Counted from the first letter of the stretch, positions 9,654-19,483 are shown. The stretch is DNA of 64,000 bases from Sphingomonas alpina (GCF_014490665.1 NZ_CP061038.1:620001-684000), one strand, 5' to 3'. A program made the numbers and translations. The notes: generated by a model from the sequence alone, not told the origin.

Positions 9654-10144
9654 ATATCCGGCGCCTCCTATTCCTGCTGCCTGCGCTGCTCGGCTCGCTG
9701 TTGATCGCCACGCCGGCACAGGCGGCTTGTGCTCAATTGTCGTTCTGCTCCTGCACCGTCACCGCCACCGGGATCAGTTTCGGCAATTATATCCCGGTCG
9801 ATTCGGCCAGCAACAACTCCTCCGGCACGGTGCGTGTCCAATGCACTTTGCTACTCGCGCTCGCCGGTTCGTTTACGGTCGATCTCAGCACCGGCTCGTC
9901 CGCCAGCTATGCGCAACGCACACTTCGAAACGGTGCGTCGATCCTCAACTATAATCTCTATCTTGATGCGGCGCGTAGCCAGATTCTGGGAAACGGCACT
10001 GGCGGTTCGTCGCGCATCACCTATAATTTCGCAGCGTTGCTGGGGGTCGATCAGAGCTTCACCGTCTATGGCCGCATTCCCGCGGGCCAGAATGTTCCCC
10101 CCGGCCCCTATAGCGACAGCATCATCGTGACGGTGACCTACTGA
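9650..10144 (+). CDS. Spore coat U (SCPU) domain pilin-like protein 2
   Basis: Second SCPU subunit, overlapping the usher stop by 4 bases at ATGA 9650-9653, so translationally coupled. It has a signal peptide ending AQA-AC, then CSCTVTATGISFGNYIPVDS, VQCTLLLALAGSFTVDLS, and the C-terminal SFTVYGRIPAGQ...YSDSIIVTVTY. In related SCPU operons a last gene of this type is often the tip adhesin, but here it is a single-domain 164-residue protein like SCPU protein 1. Its four N-terminal cysteines (two more than its paralogue) are notable. Confidence 0.92.
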   Translation: MNIRRLLFLLPALLGSLLIATPAQAACAQLSFCSCTVTATGISFGNYIPVDSASNNSSGTVRVQCTLLLALAGSFTVDLSTGSSASYAQRTLRNGASILNYNLYLDAARSQILGNGTGGSSRITYNFAALLGVDQSFTVYGRIPAGQNVPPGPYSDSIIVTVTY

Positions 10145-10156
10145 ACCGGGCTTGCC

Positions 10157-10780
10157 TCAGATCACCTGCATATCGCTGCCATAATGATACCAGGCGAAGA
10201 TCGCCGCGGCGCCGCGGTGCGGTCGCCAGGCCTCCGCCAGTTCGCGCGTCAGCTTCTCGCTCGGGCGCGCATCATGGCCGAGGATGCGGCCGACCTCGAT
10301 CTGCACGGCCAGATCGCCTGCCGGCCATATATCGGCGCGTCCTTCGGCGAACAGCAGATAGACCTCAGCCGACCAGCGCCCGATGCCCTTGATCCGGACC
10401 AGCGCAGCGACCGCCTCCTCGTCATCGGCCGGCAGGTTCGCGAAATCGAGCCGTCCGCTGGTCACTTCCTCGGCCAGGCTGCGGGCATAGCTCGCCTTTT
10501 GGCGCGACAGGCCCGCTTCGCGCAATTGCTCGTCGGTCGCGCGCGTGATGTTGTCCGGATCGTCGAGGCTGCCGACCAGTCCTTCAAGCTTGTTCCACAC
10601 GCTCTGCGCAGCCTTGGTGCTGACCTGCTGGCCGATGATCGTGCGCAGCAGCGTGGCATAGCCGCGCTCGCGGATGCGGGGCTCGGGATAGCCCACGCGC
10701 GCCAATGCCGTGGCGAAGGCGGGCTCGGTCTTCGAGAGCGCGTCGAGCGCCGTGCGAAGCTGATCTGCGGTCAGGCCCAT
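10157..10780 (-). CDS. DNA-3-methyladenine glycosylase II (HhH-GPD family)
   Basis: Base-excision repair glycosylase of the AlkA/MAG group, 207 residues, which removes alkylated purines. The helix-hairpin-helix LVRIKGIGRWSAEVYLLFA is visible near residue 140, followed by the catalytic Asp in PAGDLAV. It lacks the N-terminal AlkA_N domain of E. coli AlkA, as is usual for the short bacterial MAG type. The ATG at 10780 is used; the longer frame to 11008 overlaps the divergent ferredoxin gene. It converges with the SCPU operon, 12 bp apart. Confidence 0.9.
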   Translation of the reverse strand: MGLTADQLRTALDALSKTEPAFATALARVGYPEPRIRERGYATLLRTIIGQQVSTKAAQSVWNKLEGLVGSLDDPDNITRATDEQLREAGLSRQKASYARSLAEEVTSGRLDFANLPADDEEAVAALVRIKGIGRWSAEVYLLFAEGRADIWPAGDLAVQIEVGRILGHDARPSEKLTRELAEAWRPHRGAAAIFAWYHYGSDMQVI

Positions 10781-10852
10781 ATCATCTTGCCTTGATCGAG
10801 GATGCGCGGCGCGGCATGGCGGGTGCAAAGATCCGCACCGGAGGGAAACTGC

Positions 10853-11170
10853 ATGCCAAAGCTTATCGTCGTGACGCGCGAAGGGGAAGAACGCGAAATC
10901 GATGGCGAGGCGGGGCTTTCGGTCATGGAAGTCATCCGGGATGCCGGCATCGACGAGATCCTTGCGCTGTGTGGAGGTTGCTGCTCCTGCGCCACCTGCC
11001 ATGTCCATGTCGATCCGGAATTTGCTGCCAAACTGCCGCCGATGAGCGAGGACGAGAACGACCTGCTCGATTCGTCGAGCGATCGTAATGAAAACTCGCG
11101 CCTGTCGTGCCAGATCGATTTCACCGATGCGCTTGACGGGTTGCGTGTGACGGTCGCCGCAGAGGATTGA
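10853..11170 (+). CDS. 2Fe-2S ferredoxin (adrenodoxin type)
   Basis: Small electron carrier of the vertebrate/ISC-like 2Fe-2S class, 105 residues. Cysteines 40, 46, 49 and 86 give the C-x5-C-x2-C-x36-C ligand pattern within [13 protein letters not shown] and RLSCQI. Two extra cysteines (43, 44) lie inside the loop. GGAGGG precedes the ATG at 10853. In sphingomonads such ferredoxins often serve P450 or Rieske oxygenases, but no partner is adjacent here. It is divergent from the DNA glycosylase. Confidence 0.93.
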   Translation: MPKLIVVTREGEEREIDGEAGLSVMEVIRDAGIDEILALCGGCCSCATCHVHVDPEFAAKLPPMSEDENDLLDSSSDRNENSRLSCQIDFTDALDGLRVTVAAED

Positions 11171-11228
11171 TCCTTTCTTCCTCCTGAGGGGCAGCCGAAG
11201 GCGGTATGATTCGCCGCCCGCCTAAGCC

Positions 11229-11491
11229 GGATCGGCTGGCTGTTCCTGGCTGTTATTCCGCAAAACATTTTTTGCTGGCTGTTATGTTGGATTCCGCATC
11301 CGGATTTTCGGTCGATTCTCAGTGTGTTGAGTGGTTGCTGGCTGTTATCGAATAACAGCCAGGTAACAGCCAGCGAACAGCCAGCGAACAGCCAGCTTAT
11401 CAGCCAGGTAACAGCCAGCGCCACCGCTGTTCCGGCCGGAACAGCAGCGCGTAAAACATCGCCATTTTCCAGTCATGTCAAAGAGCAGGAC
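11229..11491 (+). repeat. Type A repeat element, copy 1 (AACAGCCAG repeats + palindrome + tail)
   Basis: A roughly 260-bp element between two convergent genes. It contains inverted GGCTGTT copies at its left end (11234-11285), then closely spaced AACAGCCAG or near variants (about six between 11352 and 11419), a perfect 18-bp palindrome CTGTTCCGGCCGGAACAG at 11427-11444, a 20-bp spacer, and a 27-bp tail at 11465-11491. The same palindrome and tail (25 of 27 bases) at nearly the same spacing recur in inverse orientation at 41805-42062. No open frame with gene character lies inside. The layout suggests a non-autonomous mobile element or a structured terminator; function is unknown. Confidence 0.75.
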
Positions 11492-11573
11492 AGGGTGCCG
11501 TGTAGCGCTGTGTCCGGCGCGGCCCTGTCATGATCTGTTCCGGAATTGAATCGGACCTCGCTGCAAAGCGAGG

Positions 11574-11757
11574 GGGTGATACCAAACTGCGTTGATGCTG
11601 GCCCATCCGCACGTTTCCCGGCGAAGGCCGGGATCCAGTCGTGAAACGGTCGGAAACTGCTGCTGCCCGCCGTTTCCCTGGACCTTCCCGACTGGGCCCC
11701 GGCCTTCGCCGGGGAAGCGGTAAGAATGGGTGAGGACCAATGCGGCTTGGTATTATT
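11574..11757. repeat. Type B palindromic repeat, copy 1
   Basis: Long imperfect inverted repeat: the left arm around 11612-11647 (TTTCCCGGCGAAGGCCGGGA, CCAGTCGTGAAAC) pairs with the right arm around 11689-11720 (CGACTGGGCCCCGGCCTTCG). A weaker outer pairing (ATACCAA near 11580 with TTGGTAT near 11746) extends it to the end of the lipoprotein gene, whose stop lies at its edge. A related copy with the same arms and the same CCAGTCGTGAAAC step is at 37744-37870. It resembles REP-type sequences and may act as a bidirectional terminator. Confidence 0.75.
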
Positions 11758-12556
11758 TCGCGAAGCGCAGCACCGCCATGGGGGCGGTCTTGGACAATGG
11801 CGTCGCCTTCCATGTCACCGTCTTGCGTGCGCCCGGCGTGGCCGGGCCGTCCTCATTATTCTGGCTGACGATTTCGGCATTGGTGTCGAGCGTGAAGACG
11901 CCGTCGAGCTTGCTCGATGCCTGGTCGGCACCGGGCATGTCCATGCCCATATTCTTGTCTGAGCCTTCATTGGCGAAGGCCGGCGCCTTGAGGCGCACGG
12001 TGTTGTTGGCGCGCACCTCGACGATGACGAACGGGAAGACCGCCTCGGCATCGACATTATAGGGGAACACGAAGCTGTGGGTCAGCGTGCCGGAAATCTG
12101 ATAGTCGATGTCGAACTTGCCGTCGCCGAGATAGGTGACCTTGCGATAGCCCGCCTCCTTGGTCAGCGCCTCGGCGATCGCCTTGTTCCGGGCCTCGGCT
12201 GAAGCCTTCTTCGCTGCAGCCTTGGCTTTTTCGTCGACCTTGTCGGTGTCGTTGTCCGTCCTGTCCTTGGTTCCGCTGTCCTGCGCGGCGCTCTTCCAGA
12301 GCGTCGGCTTCGGCTCTGCCTTGCCGTCATCGTCGGCACCCGGCCCCGAAGGTTCGCCGGAGAAGGCGCCGCCCATCCCCTTGCCGAGTTCATCGCTGAT
12401 ATCGATCGCGATCACTTCGCCGACATAGGAGAAGGTGAAGCTGCGATCGGCGTCGATCGTCAGCTTCGACACGAACTTGCCGGGGGTGAGCACGCAGCTT
12501 GCGAGCGCCAGCGGCAGGAGCGCACCAATCACGATGCGCAACAGACGTCCAGTCAT
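11753..12556 (-). CDS. Predicted lipoprotein of unknown function
   Basis: 267-residue exported protein with a lipoprotein signal (lipobox LASC at about residue 21). The mature part starts with beta-strand-like FVSKLTIDADRSFTFSYVGEV, then a charged, Ala/Lys/Asp-rich probable coiled linker (about 65-125), then a second beta-rich domain containing GTLTHSFVFPYNVDAEAVFPF. No family was recognised with confidence. The alternation of strand-rich ends around a polar linker suggests a periplasm-facing anchored protein. Its 3' end runs into the type B repeat. Confidence 0.82.
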   Translation of the reverse strand: MTGRLLRIVIGALLPLALASCVLTPGKFVSKLTIDADRSFTFSYVGEVIAIDISDELGKGMGGAFSGEPSGPGADDDGKAEPKPTLWKSAAQDSGTKDRTDNDTDKVDEKAKAAAKKASAEARNKAIAEALTKEAGYRKVTYLGDGKFDIDYQISGTLTHSFVFPYNVDAEAVFPFVIVEVRANNTVRLKAPAFANEGSDKNMGMDMPGADQASSKLDGVFTLDTNAEIVSQNNEDGPATPGARKTVTWKATPLSKTAPMAVLRFAK

Positions 12557-12594
12557 GGCAAACCCCTGTTTACGCAGGGACTAGTCCCGCGTTG

Positions 12595-13344
12595 TCACTG
12601 CCCCCGTGTCGTCACCGCATAGAGTGCAATTGCCGCGGCGTTGGACACGTTCAGGCTTTCCACCTTAGGCGAGATCGGCAGGCGCGCAAGTTCGTCGCAA
12701 TGCGCCGCAGTGTTGTGCCGCATGCCTTCGCCTTCAGCGCCGAGCACCAGGGCGACGCGCGTTTCGCCCATCGCCTGGGCCAGAGTCTGGGTCGCCTCGC
12801 CGGTCAGGCCGACACGCCAGAAACCGGCCTCCGCCACTTCCTCGAGCGCGCGGGCGAGATTGACCACGCGGACCCAGGGCACGATCTCCAGCGCGCCCGA
12901 TGCGGAGCGTGCGATGGTGCCGGATTCGGGCGGCGAATGGCGGTCGGGTGTGATGATGCCGAGCGCATCGAACGCAGCGGCCGAACGCAGGATCGCGCCG
13001 ACATTATGCGGGTCGGTCACCTGGTCGAGAATGACCAGCGGCCGGCGGTCCCCCGCGCCCTGATCAAGCAAGTCGCCGAGCCACACATCTTCTAGCGGAT
13101 CGACTTCAGCGACCAGGCCCTGATGCGGCGCATCGCCCGGCACCAGCCGCGCAAGATCGGCGACATCGGCAAAGGTGATCGGAATCACCGGCGGAATGTC
13201 GAGCAAGGCCAGCGCCTCACGCGTCGCCCACATCTTGCGCACGACGCGCTCGGGATTGGCGAGCGCGGCGGTGACCGCATGCCGGCCCCAGAAACGGGGG
13301 CGGCCGGCCGGTGCGTGCGAAGGGCGATGTCCTTTGCGTGCCAT
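12595..13344 (-). CDS. rlmB: 23S rRNA (guanosine-2'-O)-methyltransferase RlmB-like (SpoU family)
   Basis: SAM-dependent trefoil-knot rRNA methyltransferase of the TrmH/SpoU family, probably modifying G2251 of 23S rRNA. The three SpoU motifs are in order: DPHNVGAILRSA (about residue 111), LVLGAEGEGM and LPISPKVESLNVSNAAAIALY at the C-terminus. The N-terminal substrate-binding segment FWGRHAVTAALANPER is present. The ATG at 13344 is used; the TTG one codon earlier is unlikely. It is 150 bp downstream of the M28 peptidase gene with a palindromic repeat between. Confidence 0.93.
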   Translation of the reverse strand: MARKGHRPSHAPAGRPRFWGRHAVTAALANPERVVRKMWATREALALLDIPPVIPITFADVADLARLVPGDAPHQGLVAEVDPLEDVWLGDLLDQGAGDRRPLVILDQVTDPHNVGAILRSAAAFDALGIITPDRHSPPESGTIARSASGALEIVPWVRVVNLARALEEVAEAGFWRVGLTGEATQTLAQAMGETRVALVLGAEGEGMRHNTAAHCDELARLPISPKVESLNVSNAAAIALYAVTTRGQ

Positions 13345-13372
13345 CAAATTTGTCCCTCGTGAAAACCGATCC

Positions 13373-13462
13373 CCGTTCGTGCTGAACCTGTCGAAGCACC
13401 GTTCTTCTTTTCGACACGTAGGGAGAAGAAGAGCGGCCCTTCGACAAGCTCAGGGCGAGCGG
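13373..13462. repeat. Imperfect palindromic repeat (TTCGACAAGCTCAGG type)
   Basis: Two arms, 13373-13396 (ending CTGAACCTGTCGAAG) and 13439-13462 (starting CTTCGACAAGCTCAGG), are imperfect inverted copies separated by about 42 bases. This TTCGACAAGCTCAGG core is a widespread REP-like sequence in GC-rich proteobacteria. It sits between the M28 peptidase stop and the rlmB start on the same strand, so it may separate the two transcripts. Confidence 0.75.
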
Positions 13463-13492
13463 TATTATTTAACCCGGTGGCCTCGGCCATGA

Positions 13493-15134
13493 TCAATCCT
13501 CATCATCAGTATAGGCAAATGGATCGGTCACCACCGGCCTGGTCGGGAAGGGTGGCCGCGGCAGTGCCTTGTCGGCGTTCGCCGCATTGGCCAGGAACGA
13601 CGCCAGGATGATCGACCCCTGGCGCAGATCGTCCGCCTTCAGATGGTCGAACGTGTCCGCGCTCGAATGGTGCGTGCGGCTGTTGTAATCAAGCGGATCC
13701 TGGATGAACTGGAACCCCGGCGCACCGACCGCCTGCATGAACACATGGTCGGTACCGCCGGTCTTGCGGATCACCACATTGGTGGCGCCCATCGACGCGA
13801 AGGGCGCGAGCCATTCCCTGAAGGTCGAAACCACCGCCGGGTTATTCTCGGCATAGATGCCGCGGATCCGGCCCGAGCCATTGTCGAGATTGAAATAGGC
13901 GGCGAGGTCGCCGTAACCGGGCTGCGGCTTGATCGGCCAGCGATTGGACCAGCCATAGAAGCGCTTCATGCCGGTCTGCACCGGGTCGCCCGGGTTGCCG
14001 CGCGTCGCGAGATGCTGTTCGACATAGGCAAGGCTGCCGAGCAGGCCCTGTTCCTCGCCGACCCACAGCGCGAAGCGGATCGTGCGCTTCGGCCGCACGC
14101 CGCTTGCCGACAGGATGCGCGCCGCCTCCATGATCATCGCCGTGCCCGCGCCATTGTCGCCGGCGCCGTCGCCCGCGACCCAGCTGTCGAGATGTGCGCC
14201 GGCCATGACATAGCCGGCCTTGGGGTCTGTGCCGGGGATTTCGGCGATGACATTATACGCTTTGGTATCGCGGTCGTCGAAGCGCACCTCGCTGTCGATC
14301 TCCAGCGTCGGCGCGCGGCCGATCTTCGCAAGGCGGGCGAGGCGGCGATAATCCTCCGCGGCAATCTCCACGCCCGGCAGCGGCATGGTTTCGCCCATGC
14401 CGAACATATAACCCTCGCCATGTACCAGCTTGCCGTCGCGGTACGACATGGTGGCATAGGCAAGCGCGCCTTCGGCCTTGAGGAACTCGCCGAGCTTCCT
14501 GGTATAGTCGAGTCGCTTCCAGCCTGCGGTCGGCTGCCTCGGGATCATATTTCGGCTGTTCATATTGATCGAGCTTGCCCAGTTCCTCGGCAGTGTAGCG
14601 CCTGAACGGTGCGGTGTCGGGTTCGTTGCCGGTATTGGGTAGCGTGATCAGCACGATCTTGCCCTTCAACTGGCCGCGCCATTTGTCGAAATCGCGCTCG
14701 CGCTTCATCGGCGCGACGAACACCGGTGCGCTGATCGTGCCGTTGGTACCCGGCGTCCAGGCGATCGGTATCGCGGTCAGCTGAATCGGGCGCGGGGTGA
14801 CCATGCGCACGCTCGACCGCTCGATCGTCCAGCCGCGGCCGAAGTCGAAGCCCTCCTTATGGACGTTCTTCAGGCCCCATTCGGCAAATTTCTTCTGCGT
14901 CCAGTCCTCGGCGACGCGCATCGACGGCGAATTGGTCAGCCGCGGGCCGATTTCATCGGAGAGATAGGCGGCGGTGAGCATGACCTGGCTGCGCGTCGTG
15001 CCTTCATCGATGATCTTGTTGACCTGATTCCTGTCGACGGTCTGGCCGGTCGCCGTCTGGCCTTTCGCAGTCTGGGCGGAGATCGGCGCAGCGATGGCGA
15101 GCGCAGCGGCCGCAGTGAAGAGATAAGAGCGCAT
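13493..15134 (-). pseudogene. M28-family exported metallopeptidase, single-base frameshift
   Basis: Secreted zinc aminopeptidase/carboxypeptidase-like protein of the M28 family, about 547 residues when restored. Signal peptide at the start (ending ISA-QT), a PA-like inserted domain, then the M28 metal site: AHLDSW and DGAGDNGAG (His and bridging Asp), GEEQGLLGS (catalytic Glu pair), GGTDHVFM and RTHHSSADTFD (last His). The frame changes near 14516: upstream reads DPEAADRRLE, downstream reads RLDYTRKLGEF. Removing one base there (C 14516 on the plus strand) gives a continuous LERLDYTRKL. So one extra base disrupts the gene, either real or a sequencing error. Confidence 0.85.
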
Positions 15135-15293
15135 GGAGACCCCTTGATAGGCTTTGCTGCGATCAAGCAACAATATTACGCCACGCTATTCGGTGCCTCG
15201 GTCGCGCGCAAGCGGTGCGACTGGCCGTGAAGGGCGTTGACAGGGGCGCAATCGGACGCCATTGGACCGCCTCGCTTTTGAGGCGGCCCGGTT

Positions 15294-15380
15294 GGACAGG
15301 TGGCCGAGTGGTTAAAGGCAGCAGACTGTAAATCTGCCCGGGTTTCCCGTACGCTGGTTCGAATCCAGCCCTGTCCACCA
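15294..15380 (+). tRNA. tRNA-Tyr (GTA)
   Basis: 87 nt including an encoded CCA. Acceptor stem GGACAGG/CCTGTCC, D-arm with GAGTGGTTAAAGGC, anticodon stem GCAGA/TCTGC with loop CTGTAAA (anticodon GTA), a long class II variable arm, and T-arm GCTGGTTCGAATCCAGC. All elements of tRNA-Tyr fold by eye. Confidence 0.97.
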
Positions 15381-16050
15381 ACCTTGCTTCCGGGCATTTC
15401 CGGCGGCATCCATATCCCGTAAAGCCCATGGATATCAGAGGTTCGCCTGCTGATATTGTCGCATGCCGCCCAATCGAAGCCGACCTCATCCAGGGATCGG
15501 ACTCGTGGTTTCGACGGTCCATGTCGCACACGATGTTCCTGCAGCTGGCGTCGTGCCATCTTTGCAGGCGGCACAATTCGGTCGTCACTTCAGTCATGCG
15601 ATGGGTCGCCTGGACGATAAGCGTCGCGACATGGTTCGGCCAGGGAATCTGCGCCACCGATGGGCCGTACCGGCCCGTCGTCGCCACGACTTTTCGGCAT
15701 GGTCTACAAACGACTCGGGGCGGTCGAAAAACCGGCATTTTGCCGTTCCAAAAAGACGTATTTGGACGCGAGTGTCCATAAAAATGCACAGTAATGTCTA
15801 TAAAACGACCGCCTTCCGTGGAGGCGAAGTAGACAATGACCTCAAAATGCAACGTAAGATTTAATTGTTTTTAATCAATGGATTATGGCGACAATCGCAT
15901 ATGGTTTTTCGCGCACGAAAGTTTCAGGAACGCCTCCGAAACGGTAATTACAGTTATATGATAGTGTTGACTATGTAATTTTCATACCATAGCCTGACTC
16001 GTCATCGCAAAGATGGCGCTGCCGAAAGAAGCAGAACAGGAGGGGATGAA
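15381..16050. other. Long non-coding region before the TonB receptor
   Basis: About 670 bases without a supported gene. Several frames are open on both strands but none shows a ribosome binding site, signal peptide or recognised motif, and the long minus frame runs through the tRNA. The last 200 bases become AT-rich and include TTGACT at 15967-15972 with a weak TAGCCT 17 bases later, a possible promoter of the receptor gene; the receptor's strong AGGAGGGG site follows at about 16038-16045. Confidence 0.4.
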
Positions 16051-19000
16051 ATGAGCCGTATGTTGAGCTCTTATGCACAGGTGTGCGCGCGCGCTTTGAC
16101 GGGCGGGGCGTTGATGGGGTTGCTCGCGGCAACAGGTGTGGCGCGCGCTCAGGAAGCTCCCGATACTAAAGCGCCGAGTGCGGGTGATATCGTGGTCACC
16201 GCGCAGCGCATGGAGGAAAAGATCCTCGATGTGCCAATTTCGATCTCCGCTTTTTCCTCCAAGGACCTGTCCGATCTGAAGATTGAGGGCGGGTCGGAAT
16301 TGCTGCGCGCGATTCCCAACGTCAACTTCTCCAAGGACAATTTTACCGGCTATAATTTCTCGATCCGCGGTATCGGTACCAAGGCGACTTCGGTGACCGC
16401 CGATCCGGCGGTCGCGATCAGCTTCAACAACACCACGCTGTTGCGCAATCGCCTGTTCGAGCAGGAATATTTCGACATCGAACGACTGGAGGTGCTGCGC
16501 GGGCCGCAGGGTACGCTGTATGGCCGCAATGCCACCGCAGGCGTGGTCAACATGATTCCGAACAAGCCGAAATTCTCCAAATTCTCCGGCGAAATCCAGG
16601 GCGAGCTCGGCAATTATGGCACGAAGCGTGCGCGCGGCTTCATCAACATTCCCCTTGGCGATAATCTCGCAGTCCGCGCGGCCGGCGCCTGGACCAAACG
16701 TTCGGGCTTTGACTACAACACGGTCACCGACCACGCGGTAAACGGACGCGACCTCTGGTCGATCCGGCTATCGGCACTCTGGGCGCCGACGTCCAATTTC
16801 AGCATTGGCGTGTTCTGGGAGCATTTCAAGGAAGACGACAATCGTTCGCGCACCGGCAAGCAGCTCTGCACGCGGACGCCAACGGCAAGCACGTTCGAAT
16901 TGTCCAATGGTCAAGGCACATATCCGCTCTTCGAAGCCTGGACCGCGTCAGCTCTGACGCCGGGCTGTCAGAACAAATCGCTGTTCACCAAAGATGCTTA
17001 TGGCGTGCCCAACGGTATCGGATCTCCGATCGTGAGCGGCTTGCTGTTCTCTTCGCCATTCTTCCAGGGGCAGTATGATTCCGGACGCTTGATCAACCCC
17101 GGAGCCGATCCGTTCAGCACCGTGGATAACCGGCAGTCATCCAATTTGCGTGAAATCGCGACAATATATGATCCGGTATTCAAGGCTAAGAACGATGTAG
17201 TTCAGCTTAACCTGGAATATGACCCATCACCTGATCTGCATTTGTTTTCACAAACACTTTATATGAGTGATAATTACTTCGGGTCTCAGGATTTCTTCCG
17301 TTTCGACTCGAAGCCTGTTTTTGCACGCCGGGAGGATTACGAAAATAATCCGCTTTTCAAGGCATTCGATTGGGGAAGTACCCCGAACTGGCAATATTGG
17401 CTGCCCTATCTGGGCGCTTCTACCGCGCAAGGTGGTGTGATCTGCGACCCGCAGCTTGGCTGTTCGGATCGGCCGCTGGCGGTCGACATCTCCAAATCGA
17501 AAAGCGAACAATGGTCGCAGGAATTGCGGTTTCAATCGTCGTTCAGCGGGCCGATCAATTTCAGCATCGGTGGAAACTGGGTCAAATTCAAGACGCAGGA
17601 AGAGTATAATGTCTACAGCAATACTCTGACGGCGATTGCCTTGGGTCTCAATAGCTCAGGCTTCAGTGGCGATTGTGTGAACAATCCAGGGAGCGAAGGC
17701 TGTATCTATATTGACCCAAATCCGCTGAATACCGGCCCGCAAGAAGGGCATAACTACCTGCGCAGCGTCAGTATCGCCAAGATCCAGAGCGTGGCTGGTT
17801 TCGGCGAACTCTACTGGAAAATGACCGACAATCTGAAACTGACCGCCGGCCTCCGCTACACCGACGACAAGAAAACCCTGACTCCCGTACCGTCGCAGCT
17901 GTTGACGTCGCGCAGTCAGTTCGGCGGCGGGTTTGTCGATCGCGGCTATCCGCAATATGCCGATCAGGTCCAACAATGGCGGCGTGTGACCGGCCGGATG
18001 GCGATCGACTGGAAGCCCGATCTTTCATTCAGCGACAGCACGTTGGTCTACGCCTCCTATGCGCGCGGCTACAAAGCCGGCGGCGGCAATCCTGCCGGCA
18101 ATGATTTTGACCCCGCGCTCGCCAGCTACACGCAATTGCCGCAGACCTATGGTCCGGAGGACGTCAATGCGTTCGAAATCGGCACCAAGAACCAGTTCGC
18201 CGGTGGCAAGCTGGTGTTCAGCGCAGCGGCATTCTTCAACGACTATAAGGGATATCAGATATCGCAGCTGATCGACCGCACGTTCCACACCGAGAATGTT
18301 GATGCGCGGACGATGGGTATCGAAATGGAAGGCGCGTGGATTCCTTCCCGCAATTTCCGTATCGGCGCCACCTTTGGCTATCTCAATACCAAGATTGCCA
18401 AGGGGCAGCGCTCCATCGATGTGATGGACCGGCTCCAGGGGCATGACGACTGGGTAACGCTGCGCCCTTGGGCGCAAAGCCCCAATACCTGTATTGCGCC
18501 CAAGGAAGTTGTCTCGAAAGTCTTGAGCAACCCGAACCTTGGTGACGGGGTGCCGCCCATCATCAATCCCGGCAACGGCCAGCCGCCTCGGCCATGGCAG
18601 CCGGGCGACCCGCCCGTTTTCACCAACAGCGGCGGCGTGTTCCTGAGATTCCTGTGCGAATCTCCCAATTTCTTCGCCCAGGGAAGCCGGTTCTTTGCCC
18701 CCGGCACGCAGTATAGCCAGGATTTCGGATTCGTTTTCGACCCCACGGCTCCATACGATCCGAGCAAGCCGGCCAATTATAACCTCAATGGCTTCGCCAA
18801 TTATGGAGCGCCCAATCAGGGGCGTGGCTTTGCCGCTGATATTGGCGGGAATGAATTGCCCAATGCGCCGCACTTCACCTTCAACGTCGGCGCGCAATAC
18901 ACGCTTTTCTTCGGTGACTGGTCGCTCGCCGTTCGCGGCGATTATTACCGCCAGTCGAGCAGCTATGCGCGGATTTACAATACCGCCTATGACAAGCTGA

Positions 19001-19200
19001 AAGGTTGGGGCAATGGAAACCTAGCATTAACGCTGTCGAAGCCAAGTTCGAAGATGACTGCTCAATTTTATGTTAAGAACATCTTCAACAGCACGCCAAT
19101 TACTGACGCCTACACAGGGCCGGATGAGCTGAGTAATTTCACGAATGTCTTCACCTTGGATCCAAGAGTCTACGGCTTGAGTCTGAAGGCGGCGTTCTAG
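16051..19200 (+). CDS. TonB-dependent outer-membrane receptor
   Basis: 1049-residue outer-membrane gated porin of the type abundant in sphingomonads. It has a signal peptide (ending ARA-QE), a TonB box region GDIVVTAQRMEEK (about residues 45-57), a plug domain with ISIRGIGT-like FSIRGIGT and the RGPQGTLYGRNATAG signature (about 150-164), then a barrel ending with LSLKAAF, terminal Phe as expected. No STN signalling domain. A strong AGGAGGGG ribosome site precedes ATG 16051. The ligand is unknown; the neighbouring exported amidases and PhoD make an organic nitrogen or phosphorus compound conceivable, but that is a guess. Confidence 0.93.
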   Translation: MSRMLSSYAQVCARALTGGALMGLLAATGVARAQEAPDTKAPSAGDIVVTAQRMEEKILDVPISISAFSSKDLSDLKIEGGSELLRAIPNVNFSKDNFTGYNFSIRGIGTKATSVTADPAVAISFNNTTLLRNRLFEQEYFDIERLEVLRGPQGTLYGRNATAGVVNMIPNKPKFSKFSGEIQGELGNYGTKRARGFINIPLGDNLAVRAAGAWTKRSGFDYNTVTDHAVNGRDLWSIRLSALWAPTSNFSIGVFWEHFKEDDNRSRTGKQLCTRTPTASTFELSNGQGTYPLFEAWTASALTPGCQNKSLFTKDAYGVPNGIGSPIVSGLLFSSPFFQGQYDSGRLINPGADPFSTVDNRQSSNLREIATIYDPVFKAKNDVVQLNLEYDPSPDLHLFSQTLYMSDNYFGSQDFFRFDSKPVFARREDYENNPLFKAFDWGSTPNWQYWLPYLGASTAQGGVICDPQLGCSDRPLAVDISKSKSEQWSQELRFQSSFSGPINFSIGGNWVKFKTQEEYNVYSNTLTAIALGLNSSGFSGDCVNNPGSEGCIYIDPNPLNTGPQEGHNYLRSVSIAKIQSVAGFGELYWKMTDNLKLTAGLRYTDDKKTLTPVPSQLLTSRSQFGGGFVDRGYPQYADQVQQWRRVTGRMAIDWKPDLSFSDSTLVYASYARGYKAGGGNPAGNDFDPALASYTQLPQTYGPEDVNAFEIGTKNQFAGGKLVFSAAAFFNDYKGYQISQLIDRTFHTENVDARTMGIEMEGAWIPSRNFRIGATFGYLNTKIAKGQRSIDVMDRLQGHDDWVTLRPWAQSPNTCIAPKEVVSKVLSNPNLGDGVPPIINPGNGQPPRPWQPGDPPVFTNSGGVFLRFLCESPNFFAQGSRFFAPGTQYSQDFGFVFDPTAPYDPSKPANYNLNGFANYGAPNQGRGFAADIGGNELPNAPHFTFNVGAQYTLFFGDWSLAVRGDYYRQSSSYARIYNTAYDKLKGWGNGNLALTLSKPSSKMTAQFYVKNIFNSTPITDAYTGPDELSNFTNVFTLDPRVYGLSLKAAF

Positions 19201-19483
19201 TGAGTAAAATAGTTCATTTTGGAGCAATTTTTCGTTATAATCTGGTATCTTTGCTTGATACATAGAAAAAACCTGTTTAGACACCCGAGTCGCTAAGTGA
19301 AGCAGCAATCGATTCGCTGGCTATGATACGAAAATGCTCCGATTGCATAATAATGATAAAAAGGAGAGTGTATGGCATCAAGATTTAATAAGTTTACTTG
19401 GTATTGTTAAATCTACTTTTACCGTAAACTACGACATTAATATTTTTGCTAAAACACAATCTATCCATTGAGAGGATTTAATC
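19201..19483. other. AT-rich intergenic region
   Basis: 280 bases of clearly lower GC than the genes on either side, no gene seen. Probably the promoter region of the following secreted-protein gene, whose ribosome binding site GAGAGGA lies at about 19469-19475. The base composition change may mark a region of acquired DNA or simply a strong promoter; no specific sites were assigned. Confidence 0.4.

Noticed and set aside
11221..11450. Possible CRISPR array
   Set aside because: Repeats are only 7-12 bases, spacers are irregular and very short, and no cas genes are present.
11324..11533. Shared peptide FSSHVKE(Q/R)D in frames at 11.4 and 41.8 kb
   Set aside because: Both come from the 27-bp tail of the type A repeat; the frames lack starts and coding character.
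15163..15852. 229-residue minus-strand frame containing VDRAGFEPAYGKPGQ
   Set aside because: It runs antisense through tRNA-Tyr; this peptide is a familiar artefact of translating the tRNA-Tyr complement and no other gene signs exist.
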